NCBI GenBank assembly: GCA_032358255.1
Contig: JAULBX010026718.1
Coordinates: 62,001-126,000 of the forward strand
DNA length: 64,000 nucleotides
Reading direction: 5' to 3'
Source of the DNA: Heterotrichella gracilis
Taxonomy: Eukaryota > Sar > Xanthophyceae > Tribonematales > Xanthonemataceae
In this document: positions 12,162-23,700 of the stretch, piece by piece
How positions within the stretch are numbered: position 1 is the first letter of the stretch
Layout: every line of letters begins with the position of its first letter
The notes under the pieces: model-generated
Databases searched by the model: none
Told to the model about the DNA's origin: nothing
Seen by the model: only the letters and a program-made list of their open reading frames with translations
Program-made: the position numbers and the translations under genes

Positions 12162-13745
12162 TAGCAAGCCCGGTGTATGAGGGGGCAGGGTGTACTGTGA
12201 GGGACGGTGTGTACTATATGGGTTGGGTGTACGGCGTTAGTGTTGATGCAAAACATGCAATGGTCTTTGCATCCCAGCAGCCTAGTTTGTTCTAGCAGTA
12301 GACATGCCACACGCATGCCACGTTTTAGTCAGCATGTCCCTACTGCCCTTGAACAGCACATTGACGTGCGCGTACCTATATTGTAGGTGCAGCCAATTGC
12401 TGATAGCCAACAGTCACTCGACTATGCTATGTCAGCCCAGTGAATACATTTGATCAAGATATTACAGAATATAATTCACACAAACTCTATCGGTGCTATG
12501 CATTCAAACGTCCATCTGTTGGAATTTGCAAATTTCATTGTATGAGTTATTTACATGCATTGTTTGCATTGCATGCTATATGTAACCCAGCTGGTTCTGT
12601 TGTGTGCATGTCATGGTGTTTCTAGGCTGCCAAAGTGTTGATGCGCTTGCTTAACACGCCGAGTAATTGTTGTAATTTATCACAGCAGCTTGGGTTGCTG
12701 TTATGGAAGTATGTTTCTGTAACATGGCTCCTACGAGACCCTAATTGGTGGTGTAGCTTTCAGCCATGTGAGAGTTGGTGCTTCCACTACATGGCCCCAT
12801 GATCAACCTGCACTACACCTGCAGCTTTGCCCAAAAACCAGAGATGTTGGCATTTTGTTCCTCCTTACCAAGCTGCAGTTGATTCTGCAATGCTCCAACC
12901 TGGAAGTCCCTATTGACCTCCAACCTCCTGCCGTTGTCTGCCAAGAATGGACGCACAAAAAATAAACAAGTAATTTCGGCTGAAAATTCGGGCGTTTATT
13001 TCCTCCCCGCATTCACTTTTATCAGTTATCAAGCTTTTCCTCTCGGGCACTTCGGCATAAAGGTTCGTTTTGCAGCGAGGATGACCAGAAAAGCAAAGGT
13101 TAGAGTCCTTCTACGACCTTTGTTTTGCCAATTCAGTGGACGAGGTGGTTCACTAGTGCTCTCGGTTGTTTCGGGACGTCGCTTTTGGCCAAGGGAAGCC
13201 TGGTCGAGTATTTTCTGCTTTGGACGACGTTCAGAAACCCCAAAGGAGCACGACAAGGTGCGAGTCGGGGCTACAAGGTTGTCCTTTCAGCCTGTCGCAA
13301 CTCCCGCGTCACTGGGTCACTGGGCCACTTTTTTCTGCGAGCTCATGCCATGGGGGACCAGGTCATGCCCTGAGCCTGCCTGCTTGCGCTGAGGGAAAGG
13401 GAGTCTTAACGGGTACCAGTTTCGCGTTTTCTGCGTCATTATTCAGTTATGGTAGGTTGCTTGGGTGCTAGCACAGCACGGCTTGAGATATTGGGTGTGC
13501 CCGTGAAGGGGTTTTGCTGCAAGTGTTGCCTGGGGAAGCTTCTGCCTTGGTGGGTACCTTCAAGGGTTTGCTGGTTTGAACAAGCACGCAGCAGGCTCAG
13601 GCAGTTGTGTGGACAAGAACGCAACGTCTTGGGTCCCACTTAAGTAGTTCCACTGTGTACCGTTTGCACCGGCTGCAGGTGTTTAGGCTGCACTCACCCC
13701 TCTTGCTTCAAAACTAACCAGGCACCTCCCTATGCCGCAGACAAG
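12162..13745. other. spacer between B3-like and PLAC8 genes
   Basis: This holds the 3' untranslated region of the B3-like gene and the promoter and leader of the PLAC8 gene. A 159-codon open frame at 12913-13392 has no recognisable features, and competing frames overlap it, so I do not call it. Confidence 0.45.
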
Positions 13746-14552
13746 ATGGGCAAAACCTACACAGATGTCGAGGGAGGGTACTCCACCCTCCAGATGAACA
13801 ACGGCGAGGCAGAGGGCGAGTGGGATGGCGCGTGCTACCAGTGCTGTGGCCAGTGCGACGAGGCAGGCTGGTCTGTCTTTTCCACCACCTGGATCTGCCC
13901 CTGCATCTCCTATGGGTTTAACGCCAAGCGCGCCTTTGGCACCTTCTGGAAGGGATTCTTCCTGGTGGCCTGGTTTGGGTCAGCTGGAGCCCTGTATGAC
14001 GCCTACATGAGGTGAGCACCCCCAAAACATAAACCCTAAACTCCACCGCTGCTGGCAGCTATTTGGGGCCAATGTTGGTCAGCACTCCTGAACCCTTACC
14101 CTGAAACCTTAAACAACGACCCGGGGTCACTGCAGGTCAGCAGGATAATTCTATTTCTTACCCGCTGAACGTGTGCTTGTGTTCAATGCAGGGGATGCCT
14201 GACCTGGGCCCAGATGCAGGGCGACACCCAGGAGGCGATCGGTGATGAGGTGATGCAGTGCTTCCAGTCCCCGGCATACATCTTCTTCGTGGTCCTTTTC
14301 ATGGTCACCTGGCTGGTGACTGCCATCTTCCTGGCCCGCAACCGCACCGAGATCCGCAACAAGCTGAGGATCAGGGGCAGCTACTTCAAGGACTTCTGCC
14401 AGTGGCTCTGGTGCTTCCAGTGCACCATGTGCCAGGAGGGCCGCACCCTGCGTGCAAAGAACGTTGTCAACGGAGCCATCAACGGTGCCCCAGAGGAGTA
14501 CACCCCCGTGGCTGCAGCGCTGCTCCCGCCCACCATGCCATCCATGCGCTAA
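13746..14552 (+). CDS. PLAC8-family Cys-rich membrane protein
   Basis: Two exons, 13746-14011 and 14192-14552, give 208 residues. The family (PLAC8/cornifelin/FW2.2/PCR) comprises small Cys-rich membrane proteins linked in plants to cell number, metal resistance and calcium handling. Seen here: GACYQCCGQCDEAGW followed by a CPCISYGFNAKRAF block, a hydrophobic segment FFLVAWFGSAGAL ending exon 1, a strong membrane segment FFVVLFMVTWLVTAIFLA in exon 2, and the closing C-x2-C-Q-E-x-R-T-L motif. The chain is longer than the typical 150-residue member because of a linker between the two halves. The ATG at 13746 gives MGKTYTDVEGG, possibly cytosolic. The substrate cannot be predicted. Confidence 0.85.
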
Positions 14553-15728
14553 GCCAGTCTGAAGAAAAGAAGCCAGGGCCTGCTTAGGTCCGTACCGGTC
14601 AGCAGCTACGAGCACTGTCAACACTGTTTGGAGCAAGAACTGTAATCCTGTTATGTAGTATACGTGTGGAACTGTGGAACTCTGCAAGATTGCTTACTGT
14701 GTTTTGAACAGCTTGTGTCCTGGATGCAAGAGAAGTAAAGTTTTGTTCATGCCCACCCCGATTGCCCATCTTTATAAGTATGGTGGCATGTGTATTTTCC
14801 ATTCTACTACTTTGTAGCGGCCCTGCTGGCTGCCCTCACTTTGTCCTGTACGGCGTATGTGGTGCTGTTTATCGCCTTGTTTGATAGACGCCAGTAAGCA
14901 GAGTGCTGCAACACCACAAACGGGGCAGGGGTTAAAATTGATGGATGTCATAGTAATGAGACATCATTTGCAACTGTAGGTATTGCTGCAGTGTCAAGCC
15001 AAACTGCCTGCTCCTTTTTGGCAACGTGAGGGCATGTGCAAATATTTTGCATTAAGTGCAGTTGTGTCAAGACTTGTGGCACAGTCGAAAGTCTGCTTGA
15101 CAAGGCCCTACTTTGGCCCATTGTAACGAAAAATGGACTTGAAGTTCACGCTTGGGCCCACGCTGGGAGAACAACTGGCTGGCTGGGTCGCAAGCCCCCA
15201 CCGCACCATCTGCGCACACCCGCTGCAATGTATGTGTGTACCCTGGGGCAAAGTTTGCACTTCTGGATGGTCCAGAGGGGTACTTGACCCAGACTCTGGG
15301 CCATAGGGCTAAGACAACGGGTTTGCTTTCCTGGTAACTCGGACAGGTCCTGATGCTTCAAGCACTGGGGCAAGGGTTTTGAACCCTGAGTCTAGGGTTT
15401 TGTTTCCAGGTCCAGGTGGCGCGCTGTCGTGAAAGCATGTGGCAGGGCATGGGGCCCCTCCTTTGTGGAAAAGTTTGCCCTATATGAAGGCTTCAGACAA
15501 TACATCGACCCACAAGTGTGGACAACTGTCTTTGGACCCTTGTCGAGCCGGCGCTTTTGTTCCAAGCTCACAGTGTCAACCCGCAACAAGTCCCAGCCCA
15601 TTGCCATCTTTCCCGCTTGCAGTGCAACTCGTTCTCTGCTGGTTTACAAGGATAAAAATAAGTAGCGCATGCGGTGTGGACGTTCTTGAACCTTGAACCC
15701 TGAGCTGCCCGTTGGCATACCAGCTACG
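14553..15728. other. spacer between PLAC8 and SUGP1-like genes
   Basis: Frames here are short and unconvincing. The segment 15360-15410 has degenerate telomere-like words (AACCCTGAGTCTAGGGTTTT). It should contain the PLAC8 3' end and the SUGP1-like promoter. Confidence 0.45.
14641..14645 (+). terminator. possible TGTAA polyadenylation signal of PLAC8 gene
   Basis: TGTAA is the usual chlorophyte poly(A) signal. One lies 89 bases after the PLAC8 stop codon. Such a short motif also occurs by chance. Confidence 0.35.
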
Positions 15729-17082
15729 ATGAGCATCTCGTTCAATTTGGGTGGCAAAAAGGACAAGGCAAATGGCAAACTGGCCTTCGGTCTCAAACCT
15801 GCCACAAAAGCAGCGGCCAAACCAGCTGCTGTCTTTGACAACGACAGTGACGACGAAGAAGACCAACGGAGCAAGCGGCAGAGGACCAGCTCTTCAGGTG
15901 GTGGTGGTGTGCATGGTTTGCCCTTCTCCTATACACCCCAACCCACACGGGTGGCTAACTCTTGCCATGAGCCTGCCGTTCAGTGGGAGCTGGTCCAGTG
16001 CCTCCTGAGAACCAGGACGTGAAGAAGGCTGCTGACAAGCTGGCAGAGTTCGTTGCCAAGAACGGGAGGAGCTTTGAGGAGGTCACAAAGTCCAGGAACC
16101 CAGGGGACACAGTGTTCAAGTGGGTTGATGCGTATGCATGGGTTGGGCTTTTGCAGTTCTCTGTGTGTTTTGATCCCCGTGGGAAGGTCCCAAGGTGGAC
16201 AGGTGCCCCACCCACAGCTTTTTGGCACGCCATTGATGCCTGGTACTTATGGTGCAGGTTTTTGTTCGACACTCGCTGCTCAGCCTACAGATATTATGAT
16301 GCCAAAGTGAGGGACTTTGAGACCAAGCTGAGAGGCGCAACTGGTGTGCAGCACTGTGCTTGCCATGCCGTTCGCTTGCTGCGCAGTATGGCATGGCCTT
16401 GTATCTTTATCAGTTGTTATAGTTAACAATGCTCACTACCCGGTATTGTCTTGCAGGCTCCACACCTGCTGCCCCCCCACCAACTACACAGTTGCTGCAC
16501 AAGCCTGAGCAGCGCCCAATGCTCCCGCCCAAGGCTGCCACACCGCAGGGCGACTCCCTGGCAGCGATGCAGGCCTTTGAGCGGCTGGCCAAGAAGCGCG
16601 AGGAGGAGGCCAAGGAGAAGGAGGAGGCCAAGGTGGCCCTGCTCAACGAAACCAGCTTTGACAGGCGCAGGACAGTGGCGGTGTACAAGACGGACGGGGA
16701 GCGGGGCCACCACATGCAGGACTTCATCCCACAGGAGGTGCTGGCGGAGTTTTTGGCGAAATCGGGGGACAGCACCGCCAAGGAGCAGGCAAAGATGCTG
16801 GAGGAGCAGTCCAGGATTGGGGCAGACAACATCGGGCACCAGCTGCTGCAGAAGATGGGGTGGAAGGAGGGGGAGGGTATTGGAGCAGGTGGCACGGGGA
16901 TCACAGCCCCTGTGGCTGCCACAGGCGCACCAGGAGGCAGCAACAACCTGGGTGTGGGTGCTGAGACTGTGCACGACGTGAAGGAGGGCGACGACGCCTT
17001 TGACGCATACAGGAAACGGATGATGCTTGGTTACAAGTACAGGCCAAACCCTCTTGGCAACCCAAGGAAGCAATACTACTAG
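15729..17082 (+). CDS. SURP and G-patch domain splicing factor (SUGP1/SF4-like)
   Basis: Four exons (15729-15897, 15984-16119, 16258-16343, 16457-17082) give 338 residues. SUGP1-type proteins sit in early spliceosomes and activate a DEAH helicase through the G-patch during branch-site selection. In order: an N-terminus MSISFNLGGKKDK, an acidic stretch DNDSDDEED then a basic SKRQR patch, a SURP/SWAP module (KLAEFVAKNGRSFE through FLFDTRCSAYRYYD, about residues 60-115), a charged helix KKREEEAKEKEEAK, and the G-patch IGHQLLQKMGWKEGEGIG near residue 265. The C-terminus MLGYKYRPNPLGNPRK is typical of the plant homologues. The start is the ATG before the conserved N-terminus; an in-frame ATG also lies at 15693, so the upstream start stays possible. 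Confidence 0.88.
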
Positions 17083-18026
17083 AACACCTGCAACAGTGTT
17101 CAGGTTTCAGTAGGAACCTGTTGGCTGAACCCTAAACCCTGGTATCTGGTGAGGATGGCAGGATGTGTTGGACGAATATAGCAACGCTGTATACACTTGG
17201 CTATGTTTGCTCAGCTGTTCAGGGCGGTATAAGACCAATTTTTAAAGCAAAAACAGGCAACGTTTGCAACTGGATACGGTATTGGGTTTTGCAGCAATTG
17301 TGCCAGCCTTGACGTGACACTCTTGACAGCAAGGGAACCAATATGTTCTCTTTTGTAACTTTACATTCATTATGACCGCTCAAAATAAAGGCCTCCCGCG
17401 AGGAGGAAATGGGTCCAACAAGAGCTGGTGATTTCCAATTTAATATTAATATACTGATATTCCATTTCATTTTTGTGGTTTGCACTGCAAGTTGCAGCCA
17501 GCTGACAACGCTTGCTGCAAGCGGTGTACATAAGCCCTTCTTTGTCAAGCACCGTCAGCTCGCCTGTCACCATCCAACAGTTTGGTAGGTTGACAGGAGT
17601 TCGCCTGTCAGGCGCATTTGTCAGCTTGCCACAGTGGCTTGCATAAGGGCCGACGTGAGTAAAATGTTACACCACGCCTGTCAGGCTTCGGTTATCACAA
17701 AACAAGCAGCCTTTAGCACTGCACATTGTACAAAAAGAATTTTTCCGCCTGGTTGGGTTCGATACATGGCAAGCCAGCTTCAGGGTACCTGAAGCACCCT
17801 CCTTGCAAGGCCAAAGAAACTACAATCAAGGGTTCAGGCAGGCATCAGGGCTCGCAGAAGGATATAAAAGTGGCACCAAAGTGCAGGGGCAAAAAATTGG
17901 GACTTGCTTAGGGAATATTGACAGTTATGACTGTTGGCATGTGTTATGCAAAATCCTGCAAAAAAAGAATTAATACATACATCCAGAGCAAATCGGACAG
18001 AATAAACTGGGTTTAACTGGCGACAG
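17083..18026. other. convergent 3' spacer between SUGP1-like and SPX genes
   Basis: Both flanking genes end here. It holds a CCCTAAACCCT motif near 17131 and several CGCCTGTCA words (17570-17690) that look like small dispersed repeats. No coding region is supported. Confidence 0.5.
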
Positions 18027-19931
18027 TCAAGCGCCCACCGCTGCGTCTGCCCCAGCCTCGCCATCTGCTACTGCTTGCCTGTCCCCATCATCAGGTGCAT
18101 CCGCAGCGCTCTCCGCATCCACCTTTTGCTTCTTGTCAACTGGCAGGACTGTAGATGGCGTGATTGCTGTGCTAGTCAGCTGCTCCCATATCGTCAGGGC
18201 GTTGTGTGTTCGCCTGCACAACAGAAGGGGTTAGTCCACAGCACGCCATCACCTCGGCCAGGGCAAACTAGACGATCACTGTGTGCGTGTGCCAAGTGTG
18301 TATGAGAGTGAGTGAGTGGATATCTCAACCGTCACCGCATGCCTGGTAGTGCAGTCGGGACTTACTTCAGGAGCTTTGCTTCTGTTGAGTCAGTCGCTGG
18401 GTTGGCAGCAGGGTTGCTGAGCTGGTTGTCGTCTGCCTCCTCAGGGGCCTCAGCAGGCACGTGGTCAGCTGCCAGCTCAGACTCCGGTGACAGCTGCTGC
18501 ACTTTGTCTTCAGCGGCTTTGAGCAGGCGGGAGATGCCGTCCGTGGAGTAGAACGGCTGCGAATGCGGGGAGTGGGGCGGCTTTAATGTGTGAGCAGCAT
18601 GCCTGTCCCATATGGTGGCGCTGTTGCCGCGGTATCGGGCCCAACCGCCTGTGCCCATTAAACCCTAAACCCTAAACTTTCCCAACACAATGCAGTTCTG
18701 GATGCGCCGGCCAAGGGTGTATCATTCTGAAAGGGCGAAAGGAATCCCATGCACGTGTCAGCCTGAACACTACACACACCTGTTGTAGGACGTTTGCCAG
18801 GTACGGCGCTCGCAATAGAGAGCCGGTTCTTTTGTCTGCAACAAACGGTATCGTCAGATGTGACGAGAACTATATCAGAAGCTGGTGCACTGCAGGATAG
18901 CCCTTACCATGCTTTTTGAGGATCTTCACCACCGCAGCGTAGTTCAGCAAGCTCCAATGCATGAGCAAGACCATCTCCCCTAGGCGAGCGAGAAAACACC
19001 GTCAGTACCACCACACGTTTTTGACACTTTGGGCAAGGCGAGACTGACAATAATTTATTACCATGGAAGTCAACAAAGGCCGTCTTCAACCTTGCAAGCT
19101 CCTCGTCGGTTGTGGCTGCAGCTATTTGATCCTCAAGCGCTCTGAGTTTGATGATACTGTCCTCCTCTTTCTCCATGAAAAAGTCGTTGAGTTTGGCCAT
19201 GTCCTGGTGTACACAGTGTCATCGGTAAGTTGCACAGCCACGACTGACCTGACTTACAACAATTAGGACAGGACCGCACTCACCTCGTTCAAGGTGTCGA
19301 TGAATGCCTTCTCTTCAGGCGTCAGCACATACTGCATGAAGTAATACATCTGTGAGATAAGTGAGCCCTCGTGGGTACTCGTGACCCATATGGGCATGCC
19401 TGGCAGGGTTTGGTTTTTCATGGTAAACGCCCAGTGGGCTGGCAAGTAATACGCTTTCCCCAAGACTAGCATTTGCTCACCTGTGTTGTGGAAGGGCCTG
19501 CCCCTTCTGTTTGAGCAGCATCCCCTTGCGGTTGCTGCTCTTGTCCCTCTCCTGTACGGGGTTGCCACACCAGTCACAAACAAATCCGGTGTAACAGTAG
19601 AGAGGTGCACACCCATGTGGGCCACCCAGTTCACCTGCTTCGCCAGGCTCGTCCTTTTTCATCGCCTTCAGTTGCTTCTTGAGCTCTTTGTATCGCAGGA
19701 ACAAGTTGTCCATCTCAGGCATGCCTGCAAGGTCCCCGAGGAGTCAGCAATCAAGGCGGGACTGGGGCTGAAACTTGGCTGGTGCTCAGCATGGGCAAAG
19801 TGCAAGCACAGTGCCCCTTTCAGCTTGGTCCCAAAGTGGGCGTGACGCGCTTTGCATCTGGCTGCTACAATTCGCTGCCACGTCCACCACTCACCCTGCG
19901 CAGTGGACTTCAGCACCTTGCCGAACTTCAT
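18027..19931 (-). CDS. SPX-domain protein (phosphate/inositol-pyrophosphate sensor)
   Basis: Nine exons on the minus strand: 19931-19895, 19724-19635, 19551-19481, 19349-19284, 19203-19062, 18979-18908, 18835-18780, 18556-18366 and 18213-18027; total 303 residues. SPX domains bind inositol pyrophosphates and regulate phosphate-starvation factors or transporters. Motifs in order: MKFGKVLKSTAQ, YKELKKQLK, a low-complexity Gln-rich linker, then EEKAFIDTLNE, MAKLNDFFMEKEED, and the third SPX block FHGEMVLLMHWSLLNY plus VVKILKKHDKRTG, which carries the lysine cluster that contacts the ligand. The tail after LLKAAEDKV is acidic and Ala-rich, with a KKQK patch. No EXS, RING or MFS domain follows, so it resembles stand-alone plant SPX1-4 regulators. 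It is divergent from RPB2 across 830 bases. Confidence 0.88.
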
Positions 19932-20761
19932 CCTGACACCTGCTGCCCCTTGGCCTATCCACTGCCAGCGCTGTGCCTGTCACCGTGCAAGGCGGTCGTC
20001 CAGCGATGGCCCGTGCTCCGTAACGGTGATAATGCTACTTGGTACCAGTGGGATGCTCGCAGATTGCACTACGGCCTTGGCCAGAAGCTTGCAGAAAAAT
20101 CTGACCGACTTGGCGCGGTCACAGCAAGCGAACTGCAGTTCTAGGCAACCACGTGGTCATGCATGCTCCAATGGCAGGACCTCGACACCGCTGCGCGAAG
20201 GGGGCGTATGCATGCGGTGTGCAAAGGCGAGCAGCTCTGTCGGAATGGCAAGTGCTCAGCAACCAGTGGCAAGTGGACTGTGCATGCGCCCGTTCCGCAG
20301 GAGCGACCTATTTAGGGGAATAAAGCTCGCACCAAGACCTTTTCGTTGCAGGTGCAGGTGAGATTTTTGGATTTTTGCTTCAGCCCAGCTACCCTTTTCA
20401 ATCCCAGGAAGCACATATCCCTGGGAGCTCAAGCTATGGGAGTGATGCGCTTGTAACATTTTGGGTTTTTGGCAAAAACACCCTTTCTCCTTATAGCCAA
20501 AGCCTCTTGCCTGTGGACACCAAAACCCAGCTGTTGCAGTGTGTCCGCCACTATTAGCACCTCTGCTTGCACGGCGTTGTCTTAACCTTTACCCGTTGTA
20601 CGCTGTGCCGCTAGGCTGTTGGCTCATCAGGTGGTTTTATAAGCTGCTGGGCTTGGTGCCACTAGCACAAGCGATGGCAACAGGACACCGTCCAGGTCCC
20701 AGAGGATAGCTGTGCAGCGTCCCTAAAGCCAACCAGTGGCGGGGTTTTCAGCGTAGCCAAG
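19932..20761. promoter_or_regulatory. shared divergent promoter region of SPX gene and RPB2
   Basis: The two start codons face away from each other across 830 bases. A TATA-like TTTATAAGC lies at about 20635-20643, some 120 bases before the RPB2 start. No other element is identifiable. Short frames here are not supported. Confidence 0.5.
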
Positions 20762-23700
20762 ATGTTCGGGGGGGATGCTGTCGAGGAGGAGCCCCATGAG
20801 GAGGATGCAGAAATCACACAGGAGGACGCCTGGGCTGTCATCTCCTCCTACTTCGAGGACAAGGGTCTGGTCAGGCAGCAGCTGGACTCCTTCAACGAGT
20901 TCATCAACAGCAGCATGCAGGAGATTGTGTACGAGCAGGGCGAGATGACGGTCAGACCGCAGTCGCAGCACAACCCAGGGCAGCAGGTTAGCACGGAGGA
21001 GAAGGAGGTGAAGGTCAAGTTCAAGCAAATTTACTTGAGTAAACCCACCATGACGGAAGCGGACGGCGAGGTGGACCTGCTGTACCCAAAGGAGACACGG
21101 TTGCGCAACTTAACGTGAGTGTGACAGCACTGCACTACGACTGCAGACTGTACCCCTGCCCACCCACCATGCAGGGGCCCATCAGAGTGGGTGTATGTGT
21201 GAAGACTTCCAAAAAGTGCCATATGGCTACAGGATGCACTAACAGTATCCGAGTCTTGCACTGCGTGTGTGCATGCATCATTGGCCTACATGCATGCATA
21301 TACAAAACTAAATTTACCACTTGCTGGGCAGGTATGCTGCCCCCCTGTACGTGGACATCGATATGCAAACCACGATTGAGAGGCCAGACGAGGAACTGAT
21401 AGACGAGAAACAAGTATTTGAGAAAACTTTCATCGGCCAGGTGAGCAAACAGCGCGCTCCCTTTCTCTGCTCCACACCGCAATACACAAGCAGGCGTGGG
21501 ATGGGCTTCAGGAGTCATGTGGGTTCCTTGCATCTGCCTCATTGGTACAATGTGTGGCGCAGGTCCCCATCATGCTGCGCTCAGACTACTGCAACCTATC
21601 AGGCCACACCGACAAGGAGCTGTCAGACCTGGGCGAGTGCCCATATGACCAGGTACGCTTGTTATACACACTGGTTGCCATATATCCGCTCTCGTAATGT
21701 CCACTCCCATCACAGCCCGGCAGGCATGCATGCTGGATGTTATGCAACTCTGCCAATGGGGGCAAAAACCTTGTCTGAGCTGTGCTTTGGCTGCAGGGAG
21801 GCTACTTTGTGATCAATGGGAGCGAGAAGGTGCTGATTGCACAGGAGCGCATGGCCAACAACCACGTGTATGTGTTCAAAAAGTCCCAGCCATCCAAGTA
21901 CTCGTACATCTCGGAAGTCAGGTGAGCTTCAAATGCACATTGCCCAGCAGTAAGCCAGCCATGGCTGGCTGTATTTTTAACTGCATATTGGCAACAGCAC
22001 AAAGTGGCACAATGTGCAAGCATGAATAACAGTTGGCTTTAATTTCTACCACCATTCATCTCAATTTCATTGTCCTTTAGTGGCACCATCTGCACGCCAT
22101 CTTGTTCTCAGCAATGAAACTTGGGGAATACCATCACCCGTTAGCTTCACAGCCAACCAACTATCACCCGGTTGTTCACAGGTCTGTCATGGAGAACAGC
22201 ACCCGGGCCACCAGCTCGTGCGCCATCAAGATGCTGTCGCGGGCAGGCATGAAGCAGGGCGGCGGGCAGTGCATACGCACCACCATCCCCTACGTGCGCA
22301 CAGACATACCCATCCTGGTCATCTTCAGGGCGCTGGGATATGTGGTGCGTGCAGAACAGCCCAGGTTTAGGGTTTAGGGTACACGTTGGCATGGCCATGC
22401 ATGACCAAACCCTTCATTACAGCCAACTGGCGATGGTTGATGGCATTGACTCTTCAATGTTTTCCCTGCTGCTCATTCAACTGTCTCTGATGCACGTGAA
22501 TGCAATGCATGGGTCCAATGCGAACATGCCCACAAATCTGATTATATGGGGATCAGTGGGAGAGCCATGAAGGGTCACGATTGCGCCATTTCCCCTTGCA
22601 GGCTGACAAGGACATCCTTGAGTACATTGTGTACGACCTGAAGGACACCGAGATGATGGAGGCGCTGCGCCCATCCATCGAGGAGGCCTTCCCCATTCAG
22701 ACGCAGGAGCTGGCGCTGGACTACATTGGCAGGAGAGGGTCAACGGTGCGTACAACAGCAGATGCAGAGGCCTTAACCCAAATCCTGCATCTCCCACTGC
22801 ACACGGGTCTCCATATCGCTGACACCGAGATGTCAACGAGTATTCTTGACTACCTGAGTCAACTTAGGCCGCCACGTCAGGCAGCCTACTCAAAGTAAGC
22901 GCACGTACACCACAACACCAGCCAATACCATGCCTTGACAACCCCTCTTGTGTGTGTTCCAGGTTGGCGCTGTGAAGGCAGACCGTGTGCAGTACGCCAA
23001 GGAGCTCCTGCAGAAGGAGCTGCTACCGCATGTGGGCATCAACGAGTTCTGCGAGACAAAGAAGGTGGGGGAGGGAGGGCAGCATGAAGTTCATTGCACC
23101 ATGCATCATCAAAAGATGCCGAGCAATGTCACTTCTTATTCCCCTTCCACACATGCAAAGCGTGGCCTGCTTGAATCCTCATTAGTAGATCATGGGCTGG
23201 TGCCATGCATGCAGAAGTGTTTCCTTTGGCTGGACAATCATACCACAATTTCCCATCATGCACGATCCCCACATGCAAACCCCGCAGGCCTTTTACTTTG
23301 GCTTCATGATCCACCGCCTGCTGCTAGTGTCTCTGGTAAATTGTACCTGTATCAATCAATGCCCATCACCGTTGCCTTCTCAGTATCACCCTGCCCCCTC
23401 CCCAATCCCCGCAGGCCTTTTACTTTGGCTACATGATCCACCGCCTGCTGCTGGTGTCCCTTGGACGGCGCCAGGAGGACGACCGGGACCACTACGGGAA
23501 CAAGCGCCTGGACCTGGGGGGCCCGCTGCTGGCTGGCCTGTTCCGCATGCTGTTCCGCAACCTCACCAAGGCGGTGCGGGGCTACGTACAGAAGTGCCTG
23601 GACAAGAGCAAGGAGATCAACCTGCTGACCAGTGTCAACAAGGTGTGCGCGGGGACGGGGTTGGGCATCGGACCTTCTGATGGGGGTTAGGGGTGGGATT

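Noticed and set aside
12913-13392. 159-codon open frame upstream of PLAC8
   Set aside because: No recognisable motif, several competing overlapping frames, and no splice partner. It more likely belongs to the promoter or leader.
14151-14687. 178-codon minus-strand open frame
   Set aside because: It is antisense to PLAC8 exon 2, whose family motifs are unambiguous.
16423-17073. 216-codon minus-strand open frame
   Set aside because: It is the antisense shadow of the SUGP1-like last exon, which has clear G-patch coding sequence and phase-consistent splicing.
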